Assembly: GCF_030063365.1 (NCBI RefSeq)
Contig: NZ_JASISY010000005.1
Span: 1-64,000 of the forward strand
DNA length: 64,000 nt
Source: Cryobacterium sp. PH29-G1
Lineage (GTDB): Bacteria > Actinomycetota > Actinomycetes > Actinomycetales > Microbacteriaceae
Reading direction: 5' to 3'
The notes under the pieces were generated by a model that had not been told where the DNA came from, made no database searches, and worked only from the letters and a program-made list of their open reading frames with translations. A program made the position numbers and the translations under genes. Positions 1 to 10,378 of this stretch are shown one piece after another; positions within the stretch are counted from its first letter, which is position 1; each line of letters starts with the position of its first letter.

Positions 1-105
1 TTCGCCACTGATCCAAGGAGCAAGCTCCTCTTCACCGTTCGACTTGCATGTGTTAAGCACGCCGCCAGCGTTCGTCCTGAGCCAGGATCAAACTCTCCGT
101 AAATG
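1..105 (-). rRNA. rrs: 16S ribosomal RNA, 5' end (partial)
   Basis: Read on the minus strand, this begins with the universal 16S 5' sequence: AGAGTTTGATCCTGGCTCAG lies at about 98-79, followed by the conserved GACGAACGCTGGCGGCGTGC block. Only the first ~105 nt of the gene are in the window and the rest lies beyond the left edge. The exact 5' end is uncertain by a few bases (about 103-106), as the mature end is set by processing. Confidence 0.97.
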
Positions 106-414
106 TTTGAATAGCTCCCGAATAAATCCGGTGCCCATCTAGTGCACCCACAGACCGGAATAGGCCTAGAAGATGCAAGTTTGAAACTGACAAGAACAAA
201 TCATTACTGACTTGCTTTGTTTAGTTGCGCAGTCCAAAGACCACGACTTGTTCAATATTATTTCCAAAGGAATCTCTTGGCTGCGACCGGCTAGAAACCG
301 ACCAACAACCACGAGGTTTTTGGCATTTGACATTGTGCACGCTGTTGAGTTCTCAAGGATCGGACGCACCCGACTTCAGGCCCTACTGGGCTGTCGCTCC
401 GGGGCAACTTGTCT
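106..414 (-). other. rRNA operon leader (pre-16S) with conserved processing/antitermination block
   Basis: This is the stretch between the proximal rrn promoter and the 16S 5' end. On the minus strand it contains CTTGAGAACTCAACAGCGTG (about 355-336), which is the well-known leader motif of actinobacterial rRNA operons implicated in antitermination and RNase III processing. The leader is AT-richer than its surroundings and has no convincing coding frame. Confidence 0.75.
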
Positions 415-443
415 AACTTACCCCTCCAAGCAGACCGTGTCAA
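415..443 (-). promoter_or_regulatory. rrn promoter, proximal
   Basis: On the minus strand there is a -35 TTGACA (443-438), a 17-nt spacer and a -10 TAAGTT (420-415). This is a near-consensus housekeeping sigma promoter directed at the 16S leader, about 310 nt upstream of the 16S start. Confidence 0.8.
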
Positions 444-538
444 ATCGAGTCACACCCACAACAGGTGACCATTTTCGGCGCAAAAAAGCGAAAAAAACAA
501 CGACTCAACCAACCAGAAAAACAGGAGGGAGGCTTACT

Positions 539-567
539 ATCCTAGCCCAACAACCGAGAACGTGAAA
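539..567 (-). promoter_or_regulatory. rrn promoter, distal
   Basis: On the minus strand there is a -35 TTTCAC (567-562), a 17-nt spacer and a -10 TAGGAT (544-539), about 125 bp upstream of the proximal promoter. Tandem promoters are usual for rRNA operons. The T-rich stretch between the two (about 505-480 on the minus strand) could serve as an upstream element for the proximal promoter; that is inference. Confidence 0.6.
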
Positions 568-779
568 CACGAACCGAGAAGCCGATCTGACCAAGACTTG
601 GTCCCACGTGAGGCCGGGAAGCTCTGCGGCTTTCCGCACCTTTGGGGTACGTATAGATACATTACGGCCACCCAGCCCACCCGTCAAAACGCACCCCACC
701 CGGGCGTGTCGCACCCCGGCATCCACACAGGTCCGCGCCCCACCAACCGACAGCCACACCCCGCCGGCACCCGACTCCC

Positions 780-1324
780 GGGCCCCGGGCCCCGGGCCCC
801 GGGCCCACCTTATGCAACCGGGCCCACGATAGAACATGGGCCCACTTTCCGGGCCCGGGCCCGGACACTAAAACCAGGGCACTCCGGGCGACCCAAGCAC
901 GGGCGGCCACCCCACGAGCCAACGGCTGCAGCATCCGCCCGCCTAACCATGCCCAACGCCCGCGGCCAGCCAGCTTTCGGACCGGCCAGACTTCGGACCG
1001 GCCAGACTTCGGACCGGCCAGACTTCGGGCCGGCCAGACTTCGGGCCCACCTTATGCAACCGGGCCCACGATAGAACATGGGCCCAGTCGCACACCCTGG
1101 GCCCCACCACCCCACACCCGCAAAACGGATGCCCGGGCCCGGACCCGGAAAGCGGGCCCACCTTACGAAAACAGCGCATCTCAGCCCAACGGGCAAACCG
1201 CAAGAAACCCGCGCCGCGCACCTTCGCGGAATTCCCCCGCCCAGAGCCCACCCCACCCAACCGGGCCCACCCTATGCAACCGGGCCCACGATAGAACATG
1301 GGCCCAGCTTCCGGGCCCGGGCCC
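780..1324. repeat. GGGCCC-rich palindromic repeat block with three copies of a 44-bp module
   Basis: This lies in an ~840-bp gene-free stretch between the rrn promoters and the acetyltransferase gene. I count 19 GGGCCC hexamers in 545 bp, some back to back (780-806 with a 7-bp period; 851-862 and 1313-1324 with a 6-bp period). A 44-bp module occurs at 801-844, 1043-1086 and 1263-1306; the third copy differs from the first at one base. The module has three GGGCCC sites separated by fixed non-palindromic spacers (ACCTTATGCAACC and ACGATAGAACAT). A partial copy starts at 1154. Open frames here give only Pro/Arg/Gly-rich translations that follow the repeat, so I regard it as non-coding. Function is unknown. 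Confidence 0.85.
976..1039. repeat. four tandem copies of a 16-bp repeat
   Basis: The unit TTCGGACCGGCCAGAC repeats at 976-991, 992-1007, 1008-1023 and 1024-1039; the last has one A-to-G change. Each unit carries the self-complementary core CCGG. The array sits directly in front of the second 44-bp GGGCCC module and reads into it. Confidence 0.9.
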
Positions 1325-1405
1325 GGACAGAAATGCGCCAGGCACAGTGCCACCGCGACGGGGCAGCCGGTGAACGCGAGCGGCACAGCATCCGCGTTCG
1401 CACGG

Positions 1406-1954
1406 TTACGCGGTGGGGGCCTCGGCGACGAAGAGTTCGCTCACGGAGTTGTAGTACGCATCGGTTCTACCCTTGTGGGTCATACCGATGCGCAGACAGA
1501 CCCGCTGGGACGGCCGATTGCTCGGAGTCGTCACGGCCACGACCCGGTCGAGACCCGTCTTCCAACCGTGCGCCAATACAGCGAATGCCGCTTCGGTCGC
1601 GTAGCCGTGGTGCCACGCGTTCGGGTGGAAGTGCCAACCGATCTCGGTGTCCCCCGATGGTTCAAGCGGCCGGAGCGCGCTTGATGCCGGAATGGACTTG
1701 AGCAGCAGATTGCCGAAGACCTCTCCCGTGTCGGCATCGGTCACCGCCCGAATGGCATGAACTGGATGTTCCATGCCCTGCCAGCGCTTGATCACGGCGA
1801 TCGCCTCGGCGCGGTCGGTCATCACGCGCGGGTGCAACCCGATGTGTTGTTGTACGGACCACAATGAGTACAGCCCGAAGACAAAATCGGTGTCATCGAG
1901 GGTCCAGGGGCGCAGCAGGAGGCGTTCGGTTCGAAGAGTTTCCACGATAATCAT
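1406..1954 (-). CDS. GNAT family N-acetyltransferase (RimJ/RimL-like)
   Basis: 182 aa, the usual size for a single-domain GNAT enzyme that transfers acetyl from acetyl-CoA to an amino group. It opens with the ETLRTERLLLRPWTLDD pattern typical of RimJ/RimL-type members, has the EIGWHFHPNAWHHGYATEA segment (acetyl-CoA-binding motif A region) at about 103-121 and the TTPSNRPSQRVCLRIGM helix at about 142-158. The substrate cannot be told from sequence. It lies downstream of tyrS on the same strand with an 84-bp gap and may be cotranscribed. Confidence 0.85.
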   Translation of the reverse strand: MIIVETLRTERLLLRPWTLDDTDFVFGLYSLWSVQQHIGLHPRVMTDRAEAIAVIKRWQGMEHPVHAIRAVTDADTGEVFGNLLLKSIPASSALRPLEPSGDTEIGWHFHPNAWHHGYATEAAFAVLAHGWKTGLDRVVAVTTPSNRPSQRVCLRIGMTHKGRTDAYYNSVSELFVAEAPTA

Positions 1955-2038
1955 CTTGCCACCCGCACCTGCCGACCCCCTGTAACGGAGCCGCCACGCC
2001 GCGTCTGACTTGCAACTTGGCGCGGCGACTCGACGTGG

Positions 2039-3340
2039 CTACTCGACGAAAATACCCGCGAGCGTCTTCTTGCCTCGGCGCAGCACCGCTACTCCCCCGG
2101 GAAGTACGGCACCCTCGATTGTCGCATCGACGTTGTCTACCTTTTCGTTATTCAAGTAGACCCCGCCCTGTTGCACCGCACGACGAGCATCGCCCAGACT
2201 CTTCGACAATTCGGTGTCAACGAGCAACTGCAACACGGTCGCGTGCGGCGCCGTCGTTGTGTGCGGCAGTTCGCGCAGTGCCGCTTCAAGGGTGTCCGGG
2301 TCGAGTTCGGTGAGGTCACCCTGGCCGAAGAGCGCCTCGGCAGCGCGGATGGCAGCATCCGTTGCCGCTTGACCGTGCACCAGGCTCGTCACCTCGAGTG
2401 CCAGTCGGCGCTGCGCTTCGCGGCGGAACGGTTCGTTCTCGACGAGCTGGGCAAACCGCTCGATTTCATCACGAGAGAGAAAGGTGAACACCTTGAGTCG
2501 AAAGACCACGTCAGCATCGTCGGTGTTCAGCCAGAATTGATAAAAAGCGTATGGGCTCGTGAGGTTCGGGTCGAGCCACACGGCGTTGCCCTCGCTCTTG
2601 CCGAATTTGGTGCCGTCACTGTTGGTGATGAGTGGGGTGCCGATCGCGTGCACGGTGCCACTCTCGGCGCGACGAATCAGGTCGGTTCCGCTCGTGAGGT
2701 TGCCCCACTGGTCGCTGCCACCGGTTTGCAGCACACAGCCGTAGCTGCGGAACAGCTCGAGGTAGTCCAGTCCCTGCAGAATTTGGTAGCTGAACTCGGT
2801 GTAACTGATGCCGGCGTCGGAATTCAGGCGCGCGCTGACGGCATCTTTTTTGAGCATGGTGCCCACGCGGTAGTACTTGCCGATTTCCCGCAAGAAGTCG
2901 ATGGCACTGAGCGGTGCGGTCCAGTCCAGGTTGTTCACTAGTGTGACGGCGTTGTCGCCTTCGGCGCTGAGGAACCGCGAAACCTGCGCCTGCAGGTAGC
3001 CAACCCACTCCGTCACGGTCTCGGTGGGGGTCAGCGTGCGCTCAGCGGTTGGTCGCGGGTCACCGATGAGGCCGGTAGAGCCGCCGACGAGGCCGAGCGG
3101 ATGATGCCCGGCCAGTTGCAAGCGCCGCATCAGCAGTAGCTGCACTAGGTTGCCGAGGTGCAGGCTGGGCGCCGTCGGGTCGAAGCCGCAGTAATACGTG
3201 ATCGGGTCACCGTCGAGCAGCGCCTTGAGTTCGGTCTCGTCGGTGGAAACGTGCACGAGGCCGCGCCAGTTGATCTCCTCCCAGACAGAATCGAAGGAGG
3301 GGTCGTTGGTCTGCTGGGCAAGGATGGTGGGGTCTGACAC
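2039..3340 (-). CDS. tyrS: tyrosyl-tRNA synthetase
   Basis: 433 aa class Ic aminoacyl-tRNA synthetase that charges tRNA-Tyr in the cytoplasm. The HIGH-type motif is HLGN at residues 61-64 and the KMSKS-type loop is KFGKS at 245-249. QTGGSDQWGNL around 206-216 is a typical TyrRS active-site stretch. The C-terminal ~70 residues form an S4-like RNA-binding domain. The start is a GTG. A -10-like TAATCT sits six bases upstream of the GTG, so the mRNA might be leaderless, though no good -35 is seen. It is divergent from satD. Confidence 0.97.
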   Translation of the reverse strand: MSDPTILAQQTNDPSFDSVWEEINWRGLVHVSTDETELKALLDGDPITYYCGFDPTAPSLHLGNLVQLLLMRRLQLAGHHPLGLVGGSTGLIGDPRPTAERTLTPTETVTEWVGYLQAQVSRFLSAEGDNAVTLVNNLDWTAPLSAIDFLREIGKYYRVGTMLKKDAVSARLNSDAGISYTEFSYQILQGLDYLELFRSYGCVLQTGGSDQWGNLTSGTDLIRRAESGTVHAIGTPLITNSDGTKFGKSEGNAVWLDPNLTSPYAFYQFWLNTDDADVVFRLKVFTFLSRDEIERFAQLVENEPFRREAQRRLALEVTSLVHGQAATDAAIRAAEALFGQGDLTELDPDTLEAALRELPHTTTAPHATVLQLLVDTELSKSLGDARRAVQQGGVYLNNEKVDNVDATIEGAVLPGGVAVLRRGKKTLAGIFVE

Positions 3341-3400
3341 GGGTTCAGATTACCAGCCGTGGCTACCCCGACGGTTTACCGGTGGCATCCGTTATCAGCA

Positions 3401-3458
3401 ATTCAGTCTATATCCTATATTTGGTTTAATTTAGCCTGAGGACTAAATTAGACTGAAT
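3401..3458. promoter_or_regulatory. nested inverted repeats upstream of satD (candidate operator)
   Basis: ATTCAGTCTA at 3401-3410 is matched perfectly by TAGACTGAAT at 3449-3458. A second pair, TAATTTAG (3426-3433) and CTAAATTA (3443-3450), lies inside it. The segment is strikingly AT-rich for this genome and ends about 20 bp before the satD start, so it very probably covers the satD promoter. Because SatD carries a C-terminal helix-turn-helix, autoregulation is a reasonable guess. Confidence 0.55.
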
Positions 3459-3478
3459 TCAGGATGGAGCTTCAGATC

Positions 3479-4126
3479 ATGTTTGTCATCACCGCTGACC
3501 AAATAGACAGCCGCAACGATCATGATCGTGCGCGCGCCATGATAGCCCGACTCGTGGACCAGAGCCCCACGGCATTCAGTCTGCCCCCCGATCAGACCGC
3601 GGGCGACGAGATTCAGCTCCTCATTTCGGCGGCACGGCCAACGCTCGACGCCATCCTCACTCTGCACCGTTCCGGCCATTGGAGCATCGGCCTCGGTGTG
3701 GGCACCGTGCGCACTCCCCTGCCCACGTCCACCCGACACGCCACCGGCGGGGCGTTCATCGCGGCCCGCGACGCCGTACTCCGGGCGAAACGAACCGAGG
3801 CACACTTTGCACTCGAGGTGGAACCGGAATCCGCTCACCGCGACGAAACCGCCTCCGGGATTGAGGCACTTCTGACCATGCTGCTCTTGCTGCGTCAGCG
3901 TCGTACCGTGCAGGGTTGGGAGGCCGGCGACCTCTTTGAAAGCGGACTGGCCCAGACCGATATCGCCGCATCGCTCGGCATCACCACCGGTGCCGTCAGC
4001 CAGCGGCTAAAGACGGCGCAGTACCGCGTCGAGCAGGCGGCGCGGCCGGCATTGGTTAGGCTGCTGAAACAGCTCGACTCCGGCCCACTCGATACGCCAA
4101 CAACCGAAACGGACGCCACAGCATGA
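3479..4126 (+). CDS. SatD family protein with C-terminal helix-turn-helix
   Basis: 215 aa from the ATG at 3479, chosen over the ATG at 3464 because GGAG at 3466-3469 gives it a good ribosome-binding site and MFVITADQIDSR is the usual N-terminus. Residues 1-120 form the SatD core. The GDEIQLL segment (42-48) and the FIAARDAVLRAK helix (93-104) recur in the family. Residues about 157-182 (LAQTDIAASLGITTGAVSQRL) look like a sigma-region-4-type HTH. The name comes from the Streptococcus sat (secretion and acid tolerance) locus; its biochemical role is not established. Its stop overlaps the start of the next gene. Confidence 0.8.
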   Translation: MFVITADQIDSRNDHDRARAMIARLVDQSPTAFSLPPDQTAGDEIQLLISAARPTLDAILTLHRSGHWSIGLGVGTVRTPLPTSTRHATGGAFIAARDAVLRAKRTEAHFALEVEPESAHRDETASGIEALLTMLLLLRQRRTVQGWEAGDLFESGLAQTDIAASLGITTGAVSQRLKTAQYRVEQAARPALVRLLKQLDSGPLDTPTTETDATA

Positions 4127-4722
4127 CCCTCACCGTTCTCACGTTGCTCTACTGGGTCGCCCTGTTCCTGGTCACCCTGGCCTCGCTCACCTGCGCCGCC
4201 ATCGCTTTCAAACTGCACCGGAAGTTTTACGCGGTGTCTGCCCTGGCCGGTCTGGCTGTCGCCCTCGTGCTCGCCGCGGTGCCGACAGTCCCGGCACCGA
4301 GCACTTTCGGCATTGTGCTCGGCATGCTCGCCCTCGCCCTCGCCGTGATCGGCGGCGGCCCCATCGCGGTACTCGCCCTCGATCTGGCCACCAAAAATTC
4401 GGTCCCGCCGGGCCAGCACGGCGGCATCATGGTGCTGAACGCCGGCAAACTCGCCCCCACCATGGCCGGGCTCAGCAGCTCCGACACGCATGAGGTCCTG
4501 CGCGGGGGGTTGACCATCGGCATCCTGGAACGTCTCGCCGTGGCCGGTGCGATCCTGGCCGGTTTTCCCGAAGCCATCGCCGTGGTCATCGCCATCAAGG
4601 GCGTCGGCCGCTTCACTGAGCTGGCCGCGGCCGAATCGCGCGAGCGCTTCATCATCGGCACCCTGTCCAGCCTCATCTGGGCCTGCGCCTGCGCGGCCCT
4701 CGTGCCGATGGCCCTGGTATAG
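4123..4722 (+). CDS. multi-pass membrane protein, partner of SatD
   Basis: 199 aa, with its ATG overlapping the satD stop (ATGA), so the two are translationally coupled. Hydrophobic segments at about 4-26, 36-53, 57-85, 133-155 and 182-199 suggest four or five membrane helices. A polar stretch at about 88-120, containing KNSVPPGQHGG, lies between the helices. No enzyme motif is recognised and the function is unknown. The pairing with SatD suggests one works on or through the other. It is convergent with mpg, with 18 bp between the stops. Confidence 0.75.
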   Translation: MTLTVLTLLYWVALFLVTLASLTCAAIAFKLHRKFYAVSALAGLAVALVLAAVPTVPAPSTFGIVLGMLALALAVIGGGPIAVLALDLATKNSVPPGQHGGIMVLNAGKLAPTMAGLSSSDTHEVLRGGLTIGILERLAVAGAILAGFPEAIAVVIAIKGVGRFTELAAAESRERFIIGTLSSLIWACACAALVPMALV

Positions 4723-4740
4723 CCGTACTGCTCTGCCCGG

Positions 4741-5337
4741 CTAGGACTGTCCTGCACGCGCATGCCGACGATACGGTGAAACGGACGCCTCGCCCGGCAC
4801 CCAAAACCGCCACGGGTATTCGGCTCCCCCGCCCAGCCCGCTCACGCCCGTCCGTGGTCCGGTCGCGAATTCGGCCCGCCGCGCGGGTAGCTCCAGGTCA
4901 AACGGTGCGCGGTTCAGATCGGCTCCGTCATCGCCGAGCACGATGCCGAGGGCCTTGGTGAGCCGCGCCGGTCCGCGAGCAAGTTCGGAGTCGTGGTGCG
5001 ATGTCGGGCGACGCCCGCGCGCCTCGTCGAGCCCGGCGATAATCTCCCCCGCCCGGAGCAGCACCCCCGAGGCCTCACCTTCCGGCGAGCAGACCACATT
5101 GGCGCAGACGTGCATCCCGTAGCTGAAATAGGCATAGACGTGCCCGGACGGTCCGAACATCGTTCTGGTACGAGGCGTGAGTCCGCGAAAAGCGTGTGAG
5201 CCCGGGTCGGTTTCGCCGAGGTAGGCCTCAACCTCGGTAATCCGCACTGAAACCCGCCCGCGGGTGAGAACCGCACCGAGCAGCAGCGGAGCTACCTCCA
5301 GTGCGGATCGATTCAGCAGCGCCGGCGCGAACGGCAC
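4741..5337 (-). CDS. mpg: DNA-3-methyladenine glycosylase (AAG/MPG family)
   Basis: 198 aa. It removes alkylated purines such as 3-methyladenine and hypoxanthine in base excision repair. The ITEVEAYLGETDPGSHAF segment (33-50), with the conserved Glu-Ala-Tyr, and the YFSYGMHVCANVV segment (69-81) are diagnostic of the AAG family. GPARLTKALGI at about 122-132 is the conserved late motif. The GTG start lies 3 nt after the argH stop, so it is probably the last gene of the argG-argH transcript. Confidence 0.93.
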   Translation of the reverse strand: MPFAPALLNRSALEVAPLLLGAVLTRGRVSVRITEVEAYLGETDPGSHAFRGLTPRTRTMFGPSGHVYAYFSYGMHVCANVVCSPEGEASGVLLRAGEIIAGLDEARGRRPTSHHDSELARGPARLTKALGIVLGDDGADLNRAPFDLELPARRAEFATGPRTGVSGLGGGAEYPWRFWVPGEASVSPYRRHARAGQS

Positions 5338-5340
5338 GGG

Positions 5341-7987
<2,647 letters not shown>

Positions 7988-8048
7988 GGTTCTCCCTAAA
8001 TCTTGATCTGTCTAAAGTTTACGTGTTGGGGCGATGGTCCCAGTCGCC

Positions 8049-8132
8049 GGGCCCAGCTTCATTGTCCGGGCCCGGGCCCGGGCCGTGGGCCCATGATCTA
8101 TCCTGGGCCCGGTTTCCGGGCCCGGGCCCGGG
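8049..8132. repeat. second GGGCCC-rich palindromic repeat block, between argF and argG
   Basis: Seven GGGCCC hexamers in about 80 bp. TGGGCCCATGATCTATCCTG and the GGGCCC overlapping its 3' end (8086-8110) form an inverted-orientation copy of part of the 44-bp module at 801-844, with two mismatches over 25 bases. It is flanked on both sides by CCGGGCCCGGGCCCGGG (8067-8082 and 8117-8132). It occupies the argF-argG gap, where many actinobacteria carry argR. It could fold into several alternative hairpins in the mRNA. Confidence 0.85.
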
Positions 8133-8149
8133 CACATACGAACGCGAGG

Positions 8150-9079
8150 TCAGGACTTGTTCTGGGCGAGCAGCCAGACCAGCAGCGCCTTCTGGGCGTG
8201 CAGGCGGTTCTCCGCCTCGTCCCAAATGATGCTCTGCGGGCCGTCGATCACATCGGCCGTCACCTCGTAGCCACGGTCGGCCGGCAGGCAGTGCATAAAG
8301 TGTGCGCCCGGCTTGGCCAGGCTCATGAGTTCGGCATCGACACGGTACTGACCGAGGTCGCCGAGCCGCGCGGCCTTCTCTTCTTCCTTGCCCATCGATA
8401 CCCACGTGTCGGTGATGACCACGTCGACGCCGGTGACGGCTTCGCGCGGGTCGGTGAACAGCGCGACGGAGCCGCCGGTGCGCTCGGCAATGGCCGTTGC
8501 ATCCGCTATGACCTGGTCTGTCGGGGTGTAGCCGACCGGCGAAGCGATGCGCACGTGCATGCCTGCGGTTGCGCCGGCGAGCAGGTAGGACTGGCCCATG
8601 TTGCAGGCTCCGTCACCGAGGAAGGCCAGGGTCTGGCCGGCCAGGTCGCCGCGGTGTTCGCGGATGGTGAGCAGGTCCGCGAGCAGCTGGCAGGGATGAA
8701 AATCGTCGCTGAGCGCGTTGACGACGGGAACGGTGGTGCCAAGCGCCATTTCTTCGAGTCCGGCCTGGCCGTAGGTGCGCCAGACGATCGCGGCCACCTG
8801 GCGTTCGAGCACACGAGCCGTGTCGGACGCGGTTTCTTTGCCGCCGAGCTGGCTGTTCGCGGTGCTGATGATGAGCGGGCTGCCACCCAGATCGGCGATG
8901 CCGACCGCGAACGACACCCGGGTGCGCGTCGACGACTTATCAAAGATGACCGCGACAGTCTGGGGGCCGTTGAGCGGGCGCACCGCAAATCGGTCTCGCT
9001 TCAGCTCCAGGGCCAGATCGAGAATCTCGGCCTGTTCGGCCGGGGAGATATCGTCGTCGCGCAGGAAATGGCGGGTCAC
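8150..9079 (-). CDS. argF: ornithine carbamoyltransferase
   Basis: 309 aa from the GTG at 9079, chosen because homologues begin [12 protein letters not shown]; a TTG at 9139 would add 20 residues that do not look conserved. The enzyme makes citrulline from ornithine and carbamoyl phosphate. The carbamoyl-phosphate site SSTRTR is at about 50-55, [12 protein letters not shown] at about 132-143, and MHCLPADRG near 263-271 carries the HCLP motif that binds ornithine. It follows argD by 105 nt and is the last gene before the GGGCCC block. Confidence 0.95.
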   Translation of the reverse strand: MTRHFLRDDDISPAEQAEILDLALELKRDRFAVRPLNGPQTVAVIFDKSSTRTRVSFAVGIADLGGSPLIISTANSQLGGKETASDTARVLERQVAAIVWRTYGQAGLEEMALGTTVPVVNALSDDFHPCQLLADLLTIREHRGDLAGQTLAFLGDGACNMGQSYLLAGATAGMHVRIASPVGYTPTDQVIADATAIAERTGGSVALFTDPREAVTGVDVVITDTWVSMGKEEEKAARLGDLGQYRVDAELMSLAKPGAHFMHCLPADRGYEVTADVIDGPQSIIWDEAENRLHAQKALLVWLLAQNKS

Positions 9080-9184
9080 GGTGTCACTTTCGGTTGTCGT
9101 GTTATCAAGAGGCAAGCGGATGCCGCTCACCTTGTTCAACGCTTTCGCTTCGGCCGAAGCCAGCGCAAAGGGGATCCATCCAGC

Positions 9185-10378
9185 CTAAAGGCTGGCGAGG
9201 GCGCGCCCAAACCGCGCTTGGAAGTCGGCGAGTTCGGCGTCACCCACGATCAACGGCGGGGCGATACGAATACTCGTCTCGTTGGCGGCGTTCACGATGA
9301 GGCCTTGGGCGAGCGCGGCTGCGCCGAGTTTAAGCGCGACCGGTTCGGTCAGCCCGACACCGAGCAGCAGCCCGCGACCGCGAACCTCCTCGATCAGCGG
9401 CGAGTGGAAGCCCAGGATGATCTCACGCAACTGCTGGCCGCGGCGGGCGGCGTTGGCGGCCAGGTCGTCGCGTTCGATCACGCCGAGCACGGCGTTGGCC
9501 GTTGCGGTGACGAGCGGGTTGCCGGCGAAGGTCGAGCCGTGCTGGCCCCGCTGAAACAGCTCGGAGGCCCACCCGAAGGTGACGAGCGCACCGATGGGAA
9601 CACCGCCGCCCATCCCCTTGGCGATCGTGACGGCATCCGGAAGAATGCCCGTGTGGTTGTAGGCGAACCAGGCGCCGGTGCGCGCAATACCGGTCTGAAT
9701 CTCGTCGAGGATCAGTAGAACGCCGTGCTCGGTGCACAGCTCGCGAGCACGTTTCAAAAACCCCTCAGGCAAGTCGATGACGCCCGCCTCGCCCTTGACC
9801 GGTTCGATGAACAGCGCCGCGACGGTGTTGTCGATGCTCGCTTCGAGGGCCCGGATCGTCGTGTCGATATGTTCGACGCCGCCGGGCACCGGTTCGAAGG
9901 CCTCGCGCATGTGCGGCTTGCCGGAGAGGGCGAGCGCACCCATGGTGCGGCCGTGGAAGGAGTCGTGCAGCGACAGGATGCGGCTGCGGTGGCCGCCCTG
10001 CACGTTCAACCGAGCGAGTTTAAATGCCGCTTCGTTGGCCTCGGCACCCGAGTTGCAGAAGTAAACCCGGCCAGCGTCGCCGGCGCCGGTGATGCGCTTG
10101 AGACGTTCGGCCAGTTCAATTTGCGGCGGCGTGGCGAAATAGTTGGAGACGTGGCTGAGGGTGCTGATCTGTTTGGTCACGGCGGCGACGACCTCGGGGT
10201 GCGCGTGTCCGAGCGAATTCACCGCGATGCCGGCGAGAAAATCGAGGTATTTTGCACCCTTCTCATCCCAGACGTAGCAGCCCTCTCCGCGCACAAGCAT
10301 CGCCAGCGGCGGGCTGAACGTGCGCATCATCGAATCGGCGAACCGGTTCTGCCAGGGTGTGTCTTCGGGCGTGCTCAT
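9185..10378 (-). CDS. argD: acetylornithine aminotransferase
   Basis: 397 aa from the ATG at 10378, which overlaps the argB stop (ATGA); an upstream in-frame start would run through argB. It is a PLP-dependent class III aminotransferase making N2-acetylornithine. [20 protein letters not shown] and [17 protein letters not shown] supply the cofactor-binding Asp and the Schiff-base Lys. [15 protein letters not shown] is the conserved phosphate-binding part. Confidence 0.96.
   Translation of the reverse strand: MSTPEDTPWQNRFADSMMRTFSPPLAMLVRGEGCYVWDEKGAKYLDFLAGIAVNSLGHAHPEVVAAVTKQISTLSHVSNYFATPPQIELAERLKRITGAGDAGRVYFCNSGAEANEAAFKLARLNVQGGHRSRILSLHDSFHGRTMGALALSGKPHMREAFEPVPGGVEHIDTTIRALEASIDNTVAALFIEPVKGEAGVIDLPEGFLKRARELCTEHGVLLILDEIQTGIARTGAWFAYNHTGILPDAVTIAKGMGGGVPIGALVTFGWASELFQRGQHGSTFAGNPLVTATANAVLGVIERDDLAANAARRGQQLREIILGFHSPLIEEVRGRGLLLGVGLTEPVALKLGAAALAQGLIVNAANETSIRIAPPLIVGDAELADFQARFGRALASL

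Noticed and set aside
562-1074. Open frame of about 170 codons over the GGGCCC repeats
   Set aside because: The translation is Pro/Arg/Gly-rich and simply follows the repeats, several frames are open on both strands, and no ribosome-binding site or known domain is seen.
8003-9718. Long open frame antisense to argF and argD
   Set aside because: It has no recognisable domain and lies opposite well-supported enzymes.
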